This document shows positions 53,711 through 64,000 of a stretch of 64,000 nt of DNA, piece after piece. Origin of the DNA: Cylindrobasidium torrendii FP15055 ss-10. Taxonomy: Eukaryota; Basidiomycota; Agaricomycetes; Agaricales; Physalacriaceae. Location of the stretch: the NCBI GenBank assembly GCA_000934385.1, contig KN880551.1:1-64000 (forward strand), given 5' to 3'. The translations under genes were made by a program, and so were the position numbers. The notes beneath the pieces were generated by a model. It searched no databases, was not told the DNA's origin, and saw only the letters and a list, made by a program, of their open reading frames with translations. The number at the start of each line of letters is the position of its first letter. Position 1 is the stretch's first letter.

Positions 53711-55051
53711 ATGTCCAACCTCTACAAGCCCATCAAGCTCGGCCCGCTCGAGCTCAGCCACCGCATCGTCCTCGCCCCGTTGACCCGCTACCGTGCCACT
53801 GACGACCACGTCCCATTGCCGACAGTAAAAGAATACTATGGCCAACGCGCCAGCATCCCCGGCACACTCCTCATCACAGAGGCGACCTACATCGCCGCAA
53901 AGGCGGGTGGCGACAGCAATGTCCCAGGTATCTGGAACGATGCCCAGATTGCAGCATGGAAAGAGGTTCGTCGCCGTTTGTCTTAACCAACGCCTCTTGT
54001 TCTAAACGGTAGCAGGTGACCGACACCGTTCACGCCAAGGGCAGCTACATCTTCTTGCAGCTCTGGGCTCTTGGTCGCGCCGCCGACCCAAAAGAATTGC
54101 GCAAGGAGAACCCCGACTTCCCCTACGTATCAGCGTCCAACATTCGCATGAAGGGCGCCAGCCTGAGCGGTGCCGTCGACGAGGACCCCAAACCTTTGAC
54201 TCTCGATGAAATCAAGGAATACGTTGCCTTGTATGGCCAGGCTGCCACCAACGCCGTGCACAAGGCTGGCTTTGACGGTGTCGAAATCCACGGTGCCAAC
54301 GGCTACTTGCCCGACCAATTCCTCCAGGATGTCTCCAACGACCGTACCGACGCATACGGTGGCAGCATCGAGAACCGGGCGCGATTTGCTCTCGAGATCA
54401 CGGATGCTTGTGTCAAGGCTGTCGGTGCGGACCGCGTTGGATACCGCGTCTCGCCTTGGAGCGCGTTCCAAGGTGCGTACATCGCTGTTGTCCATTTCTT
54501 CGCCATCGACTGACTGATTGATCTACAGATATGCGTATGGAGGAGCCCATTCCAACCTTCGCCTACCTGGCGACGCAGCTAAAGGAACGCTACCCTGATT
54601 TCGGATACTTCCATGCTGTTGAGCCTCGGGTGAATGGCAACGTCAACCGTGAGGCCGCCGACCACGAAAACATTCAGTTCCTTCGGGATATCTGGGCACC
54701 CAAAGTGTTCATCTCTGCAGGTGGCTTCCACAAGGAGAACGCAGAGGCACTGGCGGACGCGGCGGATAACAACATCATCGCTTTCGGTCGCCAGTTCTTG
54801 GCCAACGTACGTTGAATTTGTAGCATCCACCGCTCTCTTACTCACAGACCTTGTAGCCGGACATCCACCGTAAGTTGGTTGAGAACTTGCCGGTGACAAA
54901 GTACGACCGCGACACGTTCTACCTCCGCGGGGACAACACTGGCAGGGGATACACGGACTACCCCGTCGCGTAAGTCGAGACGCTGGATTACTTGGTTGCA
55001 TTGCTTTCGCATGCTAAATTGTATTATACCTGTAGGGACGAACTCGTATAG
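53711..55051 (+). CDS. NADH:flavin oxidoreductase, old yellow enzyme family
   Basis: An FMN-dependent TIM-barrel enzyme of about 375 residues in five exons. It starts MSNLYKPIKLGPLELSHRIV with APLTRYRATDDHVP. FMN and substrate residues are HGANGYLPDQFLQD near 54290 (the His and Asn that bind the carbonyl oxygen, then Tyr as proton donor), NDRTDAYGGSIENRARF, and the C-terminal phosphate-binding FISAGGFHKENAEA with IAFGRQFLAN. The last short exon adds DELV, ending at 55051. These enzymes reduce alpha,beta-unsaturated carbonyls using NAD(P)H, often in detoxification of oxidised lipids. Homologues also occur in fungal alkaloid pathways, but nothing in the neighbourhood suggests that here. Confidence 0.92.
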
Positions 55052-55376
55052 ATTTCTACACACAATATCATCACGCATCTAATGACCCTTTTTTTCGTTC
55101 GAGTTGGATTTTGGAAATGCAGGTCGCGCATGAGATACGGACAAGTAATGGCGACTGTGTGTATACATACTATTTACCATACACGGTGTAAATGTATGAT
55201 TTATGGGCACTTTGCAGTGGGCGACGTCCATGGGCGACCGCTAAAGTCTCCGGGGCTCAATTTGATCGATCCTGCGTCCGTCTTGCATCTCCGCTCCGTC
55301 ACATTGACGCGCCGATAAGTCAAGTAGGACGACGGGGCCGACTTTGGACCATCATTCGCATACACACATGAACTAA
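55052..55376. other. Intergenic, Iml1 promoter
   Basis: 325 bases without a supported frame between the OYE stop and the Iml1 start. Confidence 0.5.
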
Positions 55377-58300
55377 ATGCGCAAGCGCTCTGGAACAGCA
55401 CAGTCCGTGGCGCGCGCCCAACCTGTGAACGCGCCGCCGCTCGACGTAGGAGCGTCGACGACCATCAGTCTCTGGGTACACACCGCGGGCGAGGCGAATT
55501 CGGTGTATTTCAACCATGCGTGTTGGCCCGGCGTCGTGGAGGGTGATATGGTCAGTGTGACGGGGAATGGACGAGGGAAGCCGTTCTTCTTCATTGTTGG
55601 CAAGGTGGATCCTGGGGCGAAACCGGTGCGTGCGCTGTCATGTCAGTACCTGAGAGATTTCGGTGTGCGCTGACAGTGGGAATGGGAATCTAGTTGTCTG
55701 TATCGCAGAATGTGTCTGAAGTGTTTGGGTTACGCGCTAGGACGGATGTTGTATTGGAGAAGGTGTGTTATATTGTACTTGGAATTGGGTTTGCGTTGCT
55801 CAGTCTCCCCAACAGGTGGACCGTGCTCGGCATTCTGCTGATTTTGTGGAACTCCATTTCCAGGACCAATACATCGGACGCAATGATATGTGGAGATTGG
55901 CGAAGCAGCTGGTCGGGCAATGTCTGTACACAGACCAGGACGTCAACTTTATTGGGATTGCTGCGAAGATTAAGAACATCTACATCGAAGGGCGGCAAGT
56001 GAGTGGTCGCTTTATTGTGCACGACTTTGCTCATTATTGCTTCAGGTTTCGTCTGCATGCATGACCCCGCAAACAAAGACCATATACCGCTCCCAATCAG
56101 CCAAAGTGACAATCTTCATCCAGGTGTGCCGTGAGCTGTGGCAGTTCGCTGGCGACGGCGAACGCTACAACGAAAAGATTGTGCACTCGTTTTTGCCTTC
56201 ACTCTTCGCGAAATGGGCAGCGTCGGGCGCCAACCATACAGTGACCATTGTCCTCATCTCGCGCGTGTTCTACGACGAGTCCGAAATCGACTATGCTGCT
56301 GGCCCACTTCGTCGTGACGAACGTGGGTCGTGGTACAAGGACTTTTACAAAGTGATTACGGATTTGGAGGTCATCTACGAGTGGAAACCGACTCTCGTCA
56401 GCTTGAAGAATTCGTTTTGGGATTTCCAGCGTGACATTCTTCTCACCCACCATCACCATCGGGGGATCCTTGAAGGCGGTGGCGGGGCGCCCGAACAAGT
56501 TCGCCTCGTGGGGCATCTTTCGTATGCGCAGGACGGGCCGCTGCTGGAGGCACTCAATCTCAATCTCAATCCGACGGAGACACATTACATTGATAGGTCG
56601 CTGCAGCTGACTGGGGCGGCGACGCTCCTCATCACACCTGGCACAGGCTACTTCCGTGTCTCCAAGCAGCTCCTGCGACTCACTACGACGCGTATGCTGG
56701 ATCAGGGATTCGGTTTGGATCTCATATGCCTTGGGAATCCACCACTACACCAGAGTCCTATCTTGTCGTTCCAAGGCATCGCGCCGGCTGTCAAGAAGAA
56801 GGAGGATGAAGGAGTTCAAGTGGATGCAGGATCCCGGGAGAACGACCATCTTTGGGGAGGAGACGACGTTAAGGATGACGAGCGGAAGAAAGTCACGCTG
56901 TTTTGGGAGCCGTTTTGGATCTCCGTATCGTTCTGGGACAAGCAGATGGTCTGTGAGTGCTATTGCCCTGCCACTTCTGATGCTCAGTGCCGTATAGGAT
57001 ATGCCGTTTCGAGAGGACCGCTTTGTTGCGCGCGCGAAGATGCACGAGATTGAGATGCTTGGACTACTTGAGCATGATGTTTTGTCGAGTATTGAGGTGC
57101 CCTTCCTGAAGGATTCTTCTTCAAGCGAACCTTTGTCACCTAGTACAGCTCAAGCGTTCGACAAGGCCATCTTTGTCACGCCAAAAAAAGACGACGAAAC
57201 TGCGGCAACCCCTTCCAAGGCGGCTACCCCCGCCAGTCCATCCGCAGACAAGATATCCTCATCGTATCGTGTTGCGGAGAAACGGCCATCACACCGGAAC
57301 TCTTTGGTGACGCCAAAGGTACCGCCCATTGAAGAAAGCCCATGCAAATATCATGCCGACCTCCCATTTGAGTCTCCGAGCGCGACTCGCAACCCTTCGC
57401 CTTCTGGATCATCCATGCGCTCCCTGCGCTCAACACTGTCAACGTACTCATCTAGAAAAGGCAGCTCGCGTGATCCGTCTCGCGAGCTATCTTTGTCGAA
57501 ACTGACCCCATCCTGGCTCTTCCGGCCGTTTCGAAGCGCTCCATCTGAACCGCAGACAAGCCCGATTCAGGCCTCGGCAGCGTCGACACCAAGCATATCC
57601 CAGGTCTCTGCCTCTACCTCCACTTCCGGTACGCCGCTGCCGTCGCAGGGATCAGCATCCCAAATGGCATTTCCCACCACGTCGCCGCCTGTTGACATCG
57701 CTCGCGCGTCGCCGCTCTCCCCTGCGCGTTCTCGAGCAACGGGCTCTGCATCTTCTCTCGATGAAGTCGGCCCGAAGCGGCGCGGTACCGCTGGCTCACA
57801 GAACTCACCCCGGACGTCCTCATCGCCAATCGCACTGCCCAATCCTTCTATACCAGTAGCCGCCGTCCCACCCGTCCAGTCCTCCCTTGCCTCTCGATGG
57901 CAGCATCTGTTTGCGCGCCCAGCATACAAGCACGATATCAAATGGACATCCATCGTCACCCCCGGCTGCCTCCCGCTCACTGTCGAATATTTCCCGACAA
58001 TGATCGAGCTAGAGAACTGCTACGACGTGTTTTCGTACGATTTCGTTGTGGATCCTGTTGAGATGCGTTCGTTTATGGTTCAACCGACGGCGACAAACAG
58101 GGCGGGGTCTTTGGATGAGGCGCGCCGTGCCCGTGCGCTGGTCGTCATGCGTGGAATGGCTGCTGTCCGGCTCGCGCAGGGGTTCCAGTTCGTGCTTAAT
58201 AGGCCCAAGTCCAGGGATGGGGGTGAGCAGCAGCAGCAGGCGCATGGGGAGACGCCCAAGGCCTTTTATCGGAGTCCAGCGAACCATAGGCCATTCATGG

Positions 58301-60180
58301 GGCTGCCGGATGATGAGATTCCGAAGCCTGGTGGGGCGAGCGAGGTGTTGATGACAACGACGGATCCGGTGTATTTGAGCATGAGCAATGAGATTCATAG
58401 GATATCGTATACTGGAGAGGCGATACAGGTGCGCCGGTATGTGAGGCGGATGCCGGACACTCTGCCATTCCAGTACGAATGCTTGATATGGCCGAAATTG
58501 GGTTTGGGGTACACAGAGCAAAAGACGACGTTCACTTCTCATGGGCTGGAGAATTATGGCTGGAACAGGTGTGTTCTTTCTCTGTTTTCTTAAATTGTGT
58601 GTAATGGTATGGAAAACAGGTTGGATATGCTTGTGGCAGGATACGAACAACAGTTCAACGAGTCGTTGCGGTATTGGCGGACACGCTTCGTGGTGATTCC
58701 GACCCTAGACCCACCCTCATTCACGACGGACGAACAACTCAGCGAAGAAGAGATCCGGATATTGGGAGTCGAAAAGCTGGCTGAGCAGTTTGCCAAAGTG
58801 CGGTGGCAGAACCCGGATGACAAGACGCCTGCGGCGACGGTCCGCTTCCTGCCAACGACACTGAGTCCTGCAGCGTCCGTCCGGGACGAAGAGTTGATGG
58901 CGCAACTTGACTCCATACACGCAACGGGGCCGCTCAAGAAGAAGCTCAAGAGCGAGCGTGAGGTCAGCGGGATGTCGTTGTCGGCCATAGCGAAGGCAAT
59001 GAGGGAGGAAGATGGTGTCCCAATTAAACTTAACCAGTGGCATCGCCATCAATATCCTGACACCTTCACTGGATACGACTTCGTGAGCTGGCTTGCACGG
59101 GAATTCAGGGACGTCTCTTCTCGTGCGCAGGGCACAGAGGTTGCAGCGAAGCTGATGAATGATGGGTTGATTGAGCATTGTAGAGGACAGCACGGCTTCT
59201 TGGACGGGTGAGGTTGTGTTCGATTTCTCATGGTCTCGTAATTGATGGACTTTTAACAGTCATTACTTCTACCGACTGAAGGGCGATTACGCCTCTACAG
59301 CGACTCCCAGATGGCTACCTCAGTACCCACTATCGCTGTCCAGGTCCAATCAACAACCCATCGCGCGGGCCAAATTGCCACCCACAAGAGCAAGCAGGAA
59401 AAGACTCATCTTGAGCCAGACCATGGTTATTGACATTGACACGAACAAGGTAATGCCCATCAGTGATATGACCATTCCTGCATTGACTTTACGTAGCAAA
59501 GTGATCAAGCGGAGGCCGTGTTGCTTCACCACGATATCCTCCACAATCCAGCAACCGTCTTCCATTTCGAGTTGCAGTGGATCGGGACTACGGGTCGATA
59601 CATCGAGGACCAATTGCGACTATGGAACAAGACAATTGAGCGATATGGACTCAAACTCGTCGAGGCATACGTCCAGCAAATCGCAGACATCCGTGACCGC
59701 AATGCTTTCCAGTCATGTTATCCCGTTCGACTTGCCGTTCCTCCGCCACCTATACCGGAAACCAAGAGGATCCCGGAAGGTGATCATGCAGCGCAGTATT
59801 TCGAGTACACGCTCCTTCGTATGTTCAAGTTCATCCTGGACGTCGAAGCGTCCGACATGTATCCTGACGATGTCGATGTGGTCTATTCGTACCGACGGTC
59901 GCCGTACAAGTACTCACAGTTCATCCACCGCTCGGGTGTAGCCTTTGTGCAAGTCTTGAACAACGGCCGCGGGTTCTTGTTTTTGACGAACAGGCTGATG
60001 GGCCCTGGGAGGATGCGAGGAAAGGAGAAGGAGGAGGAGAGGCCAGCGGTGGCTGCTGAGCGCATTCGGACGGAATTGGATGCGTTTTGTTCGGACAAGG
60101 AGAAATTGAGTGCGTTTTATGAGCGTGAAATGGAGTTGTTGGGGGACGATCTTCCCGACCCTCCCCCTTTGGAACTTTAG
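55377..60180 (+). CDS. IML1: Iml1/DEPDC5, GATOR1/SEACIT subunit
   Basis: The largest gene in the window, about 1,480 residues. It starts MRKRSGTAQSVARAQPVNAP. The N-terminal domain has VYFNHACWPGVVEGDMVSVT and FVELHFQDQYIGRNDMWRLA, then ITVC-like sequence (SAKVTIFIQVCRELWQFAGD) of the Iml1 N-terminal SABA region. A Ser/Pro/Thr-rich disordered linker occupies about 57,130-57,880. DIKWTSIVTPGCLPLTVEYF and a DEP domain near 58,980-59,290 follow (LNQWHRHQYPDTFTGYDFVS, LMNDGLIEHCRGQHGFLDG). The C-terminus includes ERYGLKLVEAYVQQIADIRD and a Tyr-Arg-rich end. In GATOR1, Iml1 with Npr2 and Npr3 acts as a GTPase-activating complex for Gtr1/RagA, shutting off TORC1 at the vacuole under amino-acid starvation. 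Confidence 0.9.
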
Positions 60181-60615
60181 CGTCGGGGCTCCCGTGTTGG
60201 CCTTGTGTATATCCGATGTATATCTTGTAATGAATAGGGATTTTCGAGGAACTGCAGAATGAGGTATCGAGGTGATCTTACTGAGCATTGAAATGTTGAC
60301 AGCCAAGAGATTTCGTTGTGGCCGCTGTGCACCTACCACTGACCGGAATTGTGCATAGCACCTTCAAAGGCAAGTCCCAATGCATGATAAAACTCCTTCA
60401 AGCAGACGACAAACATAGTCATCTCAAACAGTTGAACTTGGCACTATCCGCGTCTTTGCTTAAAATGTCTAGAGGCATAATTCGATTGAAGGAGTTTCCT
60501 TACTCGTATCTCAAGTATGTAAGCGTCACTGCCTTCATTGTTTTCACTTTACATAAACGGATATCTTGGTTTCCGAAAATCATATGACCAATCCGTAACT
60601 CTTCGATCAACCATC
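60181..60615. other. Intergenic, between Iml1 and the solo ABC ATPase
   Basis: 435 bases. A plus-strand frame (60318-60587) shows no motif. Nothing is supported beyond the 3' flank and promoter. Confidence 0.45.
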
Positions 60616-61524
60616 ATGAGCATTCTCGAAGTGGCCGATGTCGCATCAGGGAAGCCAGGCCAGCAAATATTCTCGGGTGTGAATTTCGCAGTCAATGAAT
60701 GTGAGTAGGCTCTTGAGATGCGTAGTTCACTGAGGCCAGATTTAACCTGATGTAAGCCGACGTGATTGCGCTACAAGGCCGTTCGGGAGGTGGGAAAACT
60801 ACACTCCTCAAGTGCTTGTCCAACCTAATTGTACACGACGGACGTGTGCTATATCGTGGAAAGTATGTATCCCCACATTTCGAAAGCCCTTGGTGACCGA
60901 TGAACTATCGCACCAGGACTGCAGGAGAACACGGTAAGGCTCACAGTCCATGTCCCATCTTTATTCCTTTCTCAATCAAATGGTTTGTAGGCATACCCTA
61001 CTTTCGCACCAAGGTATCGTATGTGCCTCAACGGCCGCCTATCCTGCCTGGTTCACCACGCGATTTCGTGTCTGCTCTGTACGCCCTGGGGGCACGTAAG
61101 TCGCCTAACTCCACAACGACGGGCATACAATCTATCATAGAGATGGGAGCAACACTAGGGCTGGAAGAATGTCTTTGGGACCGGGAGTGGGCATCGTTGA
61201 GCGGAGGTGAAAGTCAGCGTGCAGCTCTCGCCGTGGCAATAGGATTGAACACAGCCGAGATCCTCCTCCTTGACGGTGCGATTTTTGAATAGCATGCACG
61301 CATGTGTATTCACTCACCGCTTTCCAGAGCCCACTTCGGCGCTGGATCCAAAATCGACAGCAGCCGTCGAGCAGTTGCTGTTGAACGAAGTACGGTCTGG
61401 GGAAAGTAGTTTGAAAGCTATCTTATGGATAACACATTCGGAAGAGCAGGCGAGTCGAGTGGCAACGCGGTTGTTCCAAATGGGCGGGGGAGCGTGCAAA
61501 GAGGTGGAGATGCCGCCAGTGTAA
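60616..61524 (+). CDS. Stand-alone ABC ATPase (YbbL/FetA or STAR1-like)
   Basis: A single nucleotide-binding domain without membrane helices, about 230 residues in five exons. It starts MSILEVADVASGKPGQQIFS. Walker A is GRSGGGKTTLLKCL near 60785. A Q-loop region VSYVPQRPPILPGSPRDFV, the signature SLSGGESQRAALAVA near 61200 and Walker B EILLLDEPTSALDP follow, the last split by an intron after the Asp. The H-loop is WITHSEEQASRVATRLF. The compact form and the PQRPPILPGS stretch recall bacterial YbbL/FetA and plant STAR1, which pair with a separate membrane subunit of the UPF0014 type linked to iron or aluminium tolerance. No such partner is in this window. A soluble ABC protein role is also possible. 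Confidence 0.8.
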
Positions 61525-61633
61525 TAGAACTCTTGATAAATGCTACTAATGTGATATACATAACAACAATTGTGCGCGTACAAATATCTAGCAAGACATA
61601 ATAAGCATCATATCACCATTCCATGTCGTCCTT

Positions 61634-64000
61634 TCATTTCTTCGTAAAACTGAAAAACGCAGGAGTCGTGGTCTTTCCATGGTCGAAGGCCGGGAGCGGG
61701 CCCCAATTAAACGAGCTCGCTGGAGGTGCCGTAGGTGTAACACGAACAGGATCCGGAGATGTTGATCCCTCTTTTGTGGCACCACTAGCCACCACTCTCT
61801 TCACCTGAGGTGCAGGGTGCTTTTTGGCCTTCTCACGTCGCCCATGTCCGCTCGGCGTTGCACTTGAATAATCCACCACTTGGAAGTGATCTTCTTCCTC
61901 AAAGGTGAAGTCTGCCTCCGAAAGCGGCGCCTGCTCTGCAACATTCGGACCCTGGAACTTGATGGGCGTCCCAAACGACAGTTTCGCACCAAACCCGCTG
62001 GTCGGGCGTTGGATTTGCGACGTCGAGAGGAAGGACACAGGAGCGGGATTCTTCGTCGGCTTTGGCTTGTTCAACAAGGGTTGTTGGCGAACACTGAAAA
62101 GGGCATCCTTGAGTTTCTGTGCAGAGCGCTCTGCGTTCAGGGCAGCAGCACTGGTAATCTGGAAGTGCTGAACATCGGCAACCTTCCGATCGGGCAGACG
62201 TTTGTCGCGCGTATGCGTAGAAGGCAGATGGTGATGAATCTTCTTCCGTTTGAGTGCCTCAAGGTTCAAGAGTGATACCCGTTTTACGAGTTCCTGTACA
62301 GTAGCCTGCTCGTGGCGGACGGCGATGTCGATGTTGCGGTTCGTGCGATTAATGGTATCCAGCGATGGCGGACTACAGAGGTCTTCAGTGGACGAGCAAA
62401 AAAAGTGCGCGAAGTACTTACCGGAAGACGGGTTTTTTGTTCTTCATGGCGATCAATTTCCTGTGATAGTCTGCCATCGCATCTTCCAAACGAATAATCT
62501 CCCTCTTCTTCCTGCTCAGCTCCTTCCTCAAGCGATCCTTTGCCTCGAGGGATTCAGGTCCAAGTGCGCGGCTCTTGAGCAAGCTTTGGAAACTTTTGTC
62601 TTCCTTCGCCCTACGGAACCGCTCAATCTCTTCCTTCCTGGTGTTCGCTAGTTTGAAATATTAGTATGCATAAAGATATGACATGCAGCTCGCTCACCTC
62701 GTAAAACGGTGCTGCTGAGATCTTTGACCGCCACCTTGGCATTCATCTGTTCCTCTTGGATGCTCTCCAAGTCCTCGCAGTATCCGAGCAGGGTATCGCC
62801 AAACTTGGGTGCATCAGCAGGCGCCCATTTCTCTCTTACGCCAAGATCAGCCTTGTTGCTCGAGCCACCTAATTTTTTGCCATGCTGTTCACAGATTTGA
62901 CGACTAGCCATACGTTTTTCATTCAGCTTGAAATGATCATATGAGAAATAGGGTATGCATGGCGCAGAGATGTGTTACCTTGGCGAGCTCCTGCTGCATT
63001 AACATATACAGCTGATAGCACTGCTGCTGCATTCCCTCTTCCAGAGAAGGCTGTGGAGGAATGGGTATTGATGCGGGTGTCGGAGGCGTTGGTCCCAGCG
63101 AAACGGCAGGCCCCATAGTCGGCGGACGCATTTGGGGGGGAAGCGGTGGCGGTGGAGGAAGCATACTGCCCGAACTCCTTGGCCGTGTTGTGGGTAGGCC
63201 CGACGGCGGCGTCATGGGCAACTGTGGAGGCATTGGCGACGGCTTGCCCACGGGTGGCGGCGTGAAGGTCGGAGGCTTCCCAAACAGGGCACCGGTGGGG
63301 AGGGGTGGTGTGGGTATGCTGAATGGCGGCGCTGGAATCACTGGTACAGCAGGAGGGGTTGCAGGCTTTACTGGAGGGGTGGGTGACATAAACGGAGACG
63401 GCGAAGCTGGACTTGGTGGAAGCGTGAAGGTCGGAAGCTTTGCTGGGGGTTGCGGTGTCCCAGTTGGCGACGGCGTCGTCTTAGTTTGACCAAAAAGAGG
63501 TCCAGTTGATGTCACTGGAGCCTTCCCAAACAGCCCACCTTGGCTTGCATCTGGTTTTGTAGGTAAGGGGGCAAAGGGAGAGCCACTAGGTGTGCTAGTT
63601 GGAGACGGAGAAGTCTTGCCGAACAATCCAGAGCCAGCTGCATTGGGCTTTGAGGATTGCGCAGAAGGTCCAAATAGCGAACCAAGAGGTGCTTGTGATG
63701 GCTTTCCAAAGATGCTACCTTCGTTCTTTGACGATGACAAAGGTGGCGTTTTGGGGCGCGGCTTTCCTGACGGCTGATCATCCTCAGATTTGATGGGCAT
63801 GACACCGAATGGTGCTTTGGGTGACGCTGCTTTTGGCTTAACCACGACGGGTACAACAGGAGTGGGCACTTCTAGCAGCTCGGTGGTGTCATCCTCAGAA
63901 TCAGAAACGGAATTCGCCAGTGGCGAACTCCGTAATGGACGATTCGGGAGATTCTTCGTGCTCAATGTACCTCCCGTGGATGGGGTGGTAGATGAGGGCG
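61634..64000 (-). CDS. FG-repeat nucleoporin, Nup159/Nup214 type (5' end beyond the window)
   Basis: The gene runs off the right edge; the frame is open through 64000, so the N-terminal part (a beta-propeller in this family) is missing. From the right edge inward there are FG-type repeats (GSIFGKPSQ, GSLFGPSAQ, GLFGKTSPS, GPLFGQTKT, GALFGKPPT) mixed with Pro-rich spacers. A helical, coiled-coil-prone region follows (GYCEDLESIQEEQMNAKVAV, then ERFRRAKEDKSFQSLLKSRA and KELSRKKREIIRLEDAMADY). The tail ends FSFTKK at 61634. Nup159 anchors the mRNA-export helicase Dbp5 on the cytoplasmic face of the pore. The coiled-coil tail would join the Nup82 complex. Other FG nucleoporins cannot be excluded without the N-terminus. 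Confidence 0.75.

Noticed and set aside
53711..55051. Idea that the old yellow enzyme marks an ergot-alkaloid-like cluster
   Set aside because: None of the other expected genes (prenyltransferase, catalase-like EasC, P450s) is nearby; neighbours are a GH43 enzyme and Iml1.
58009..58650. 213-residue open frame antisense to the Iml1 gene
   Set aside because: It lies fully opposite well-conserved Iml1 coding sequence and has no recognisable motif; a typical antisense shadow.
1..64000. Search for tRNA genes by TTCGA-type T-loops
   Set aside because: Several TTCGA/TTCGAA strings occur (for example near 32,645 and 45,225), but none has the paired stems or an A-box at the right distance; most fall in coding exons.

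Overview
The window is nuclear DNA from a filamentous basidiomycete, most likely an Agaricomycete. Nearly every gene is split by short introns of roughly 45-60 nt with GT-AG ends. Several families are typical of mushroom-forming fungi: F-box-like leucine-rich proteins, DUF6987 proteins, multi-pass membrane proteins of unknown function and A1 aspartic proteases. A Rhizoctonia/Ceratobasidium-type genome would fit, but that is an impression from gene content and not a measurement. Nothing looks bacterial, viral or plasmid-like. I found no rRNA, tRNA, CRISPR array or intact transposon.

Layout. 0.4-2.7 kb: a weak small secreted-protein candidate (-), a perfect CRE site and an F-box-like gene (+). 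2.8-5.5 kb: tandem peroxisomal enoyl-CoA isomerase/hydratase paralogues (-) ending SKL and AKL. 5.7-8.3 kb: ABC half-transporter (-). 8.6-10.3 kb: secreted pepsin-like protease (-). 10.9-12.9 kb: LAMMER kinase (-). 14.3 kb: complex I 12 kDa subunit (+). 15.1-17.1 kb: tandem DUF6987 paralogues (-). 18.2-19.6 kb: divergent pair of a conserved unknown protein (-) and a short low-complexity LEA-associated protein (+). 20.1-25 kb: divergent pair of a Rieske/AIF-like oxidoreductase (-) and DNA polymerase eta (+). 25.2-27.4 kb: Git3-like 7TM receptor (+). 27.8-30.3 kb: divergent pair of Irc22/TRAP-alpha (-) and MAK16 (+). 30.3-35.8 kb: small unknown protein, carboxylesterase, SCPx-type thiolase with a PTS1, and mitochondrial IF3 (all -). 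36.1-38.4 kb: PPR-like protein (+). 39-43.3 kb: membrane protein (+), GNAT acetyltransferase (-) and DUF1295 reductase-like protein (-). 43.6-46.9 kb: Pho84-type phosphate transporter (-) and an ETFRF1/LYRM5-type LYR protein (+). 47.3-50.7 kb: membrane protein (-) and Rsm1/NIPA zinc-finger protein (+). 51-55 kb: GH43 glycosidase and old yellow enzyme (+). 55.4-60.2 kb: Iml1/DEPDC5 (+). 60.6-61.5 kb: solo ABC ATPase (+). 61.6-64 kb: Nup159-type FG nucleoporin (-), cut by the window edge.

The genes are mostly housekeeping and do not form one obvious biosynthetic cluster. A lipid-oxidation theme recurs: two peroxisomal crotonases, a peroxisomal thiolase, an ETF regulatory LYR protein and a type-B carboxylesterase. 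The most distinctive local structure is the 15-19.6 kb block. It holds two DUF6987 paralogues that kept their intron positions and a shared upstream motif set, lying close to a short gene whose C-terminal peptide I associate with fungal LEA-type proteins. Exon boundaries were worked out by eye from splice signals, reading frame and remembered family conservation. Boundaries given to the base are those I checked for phase.
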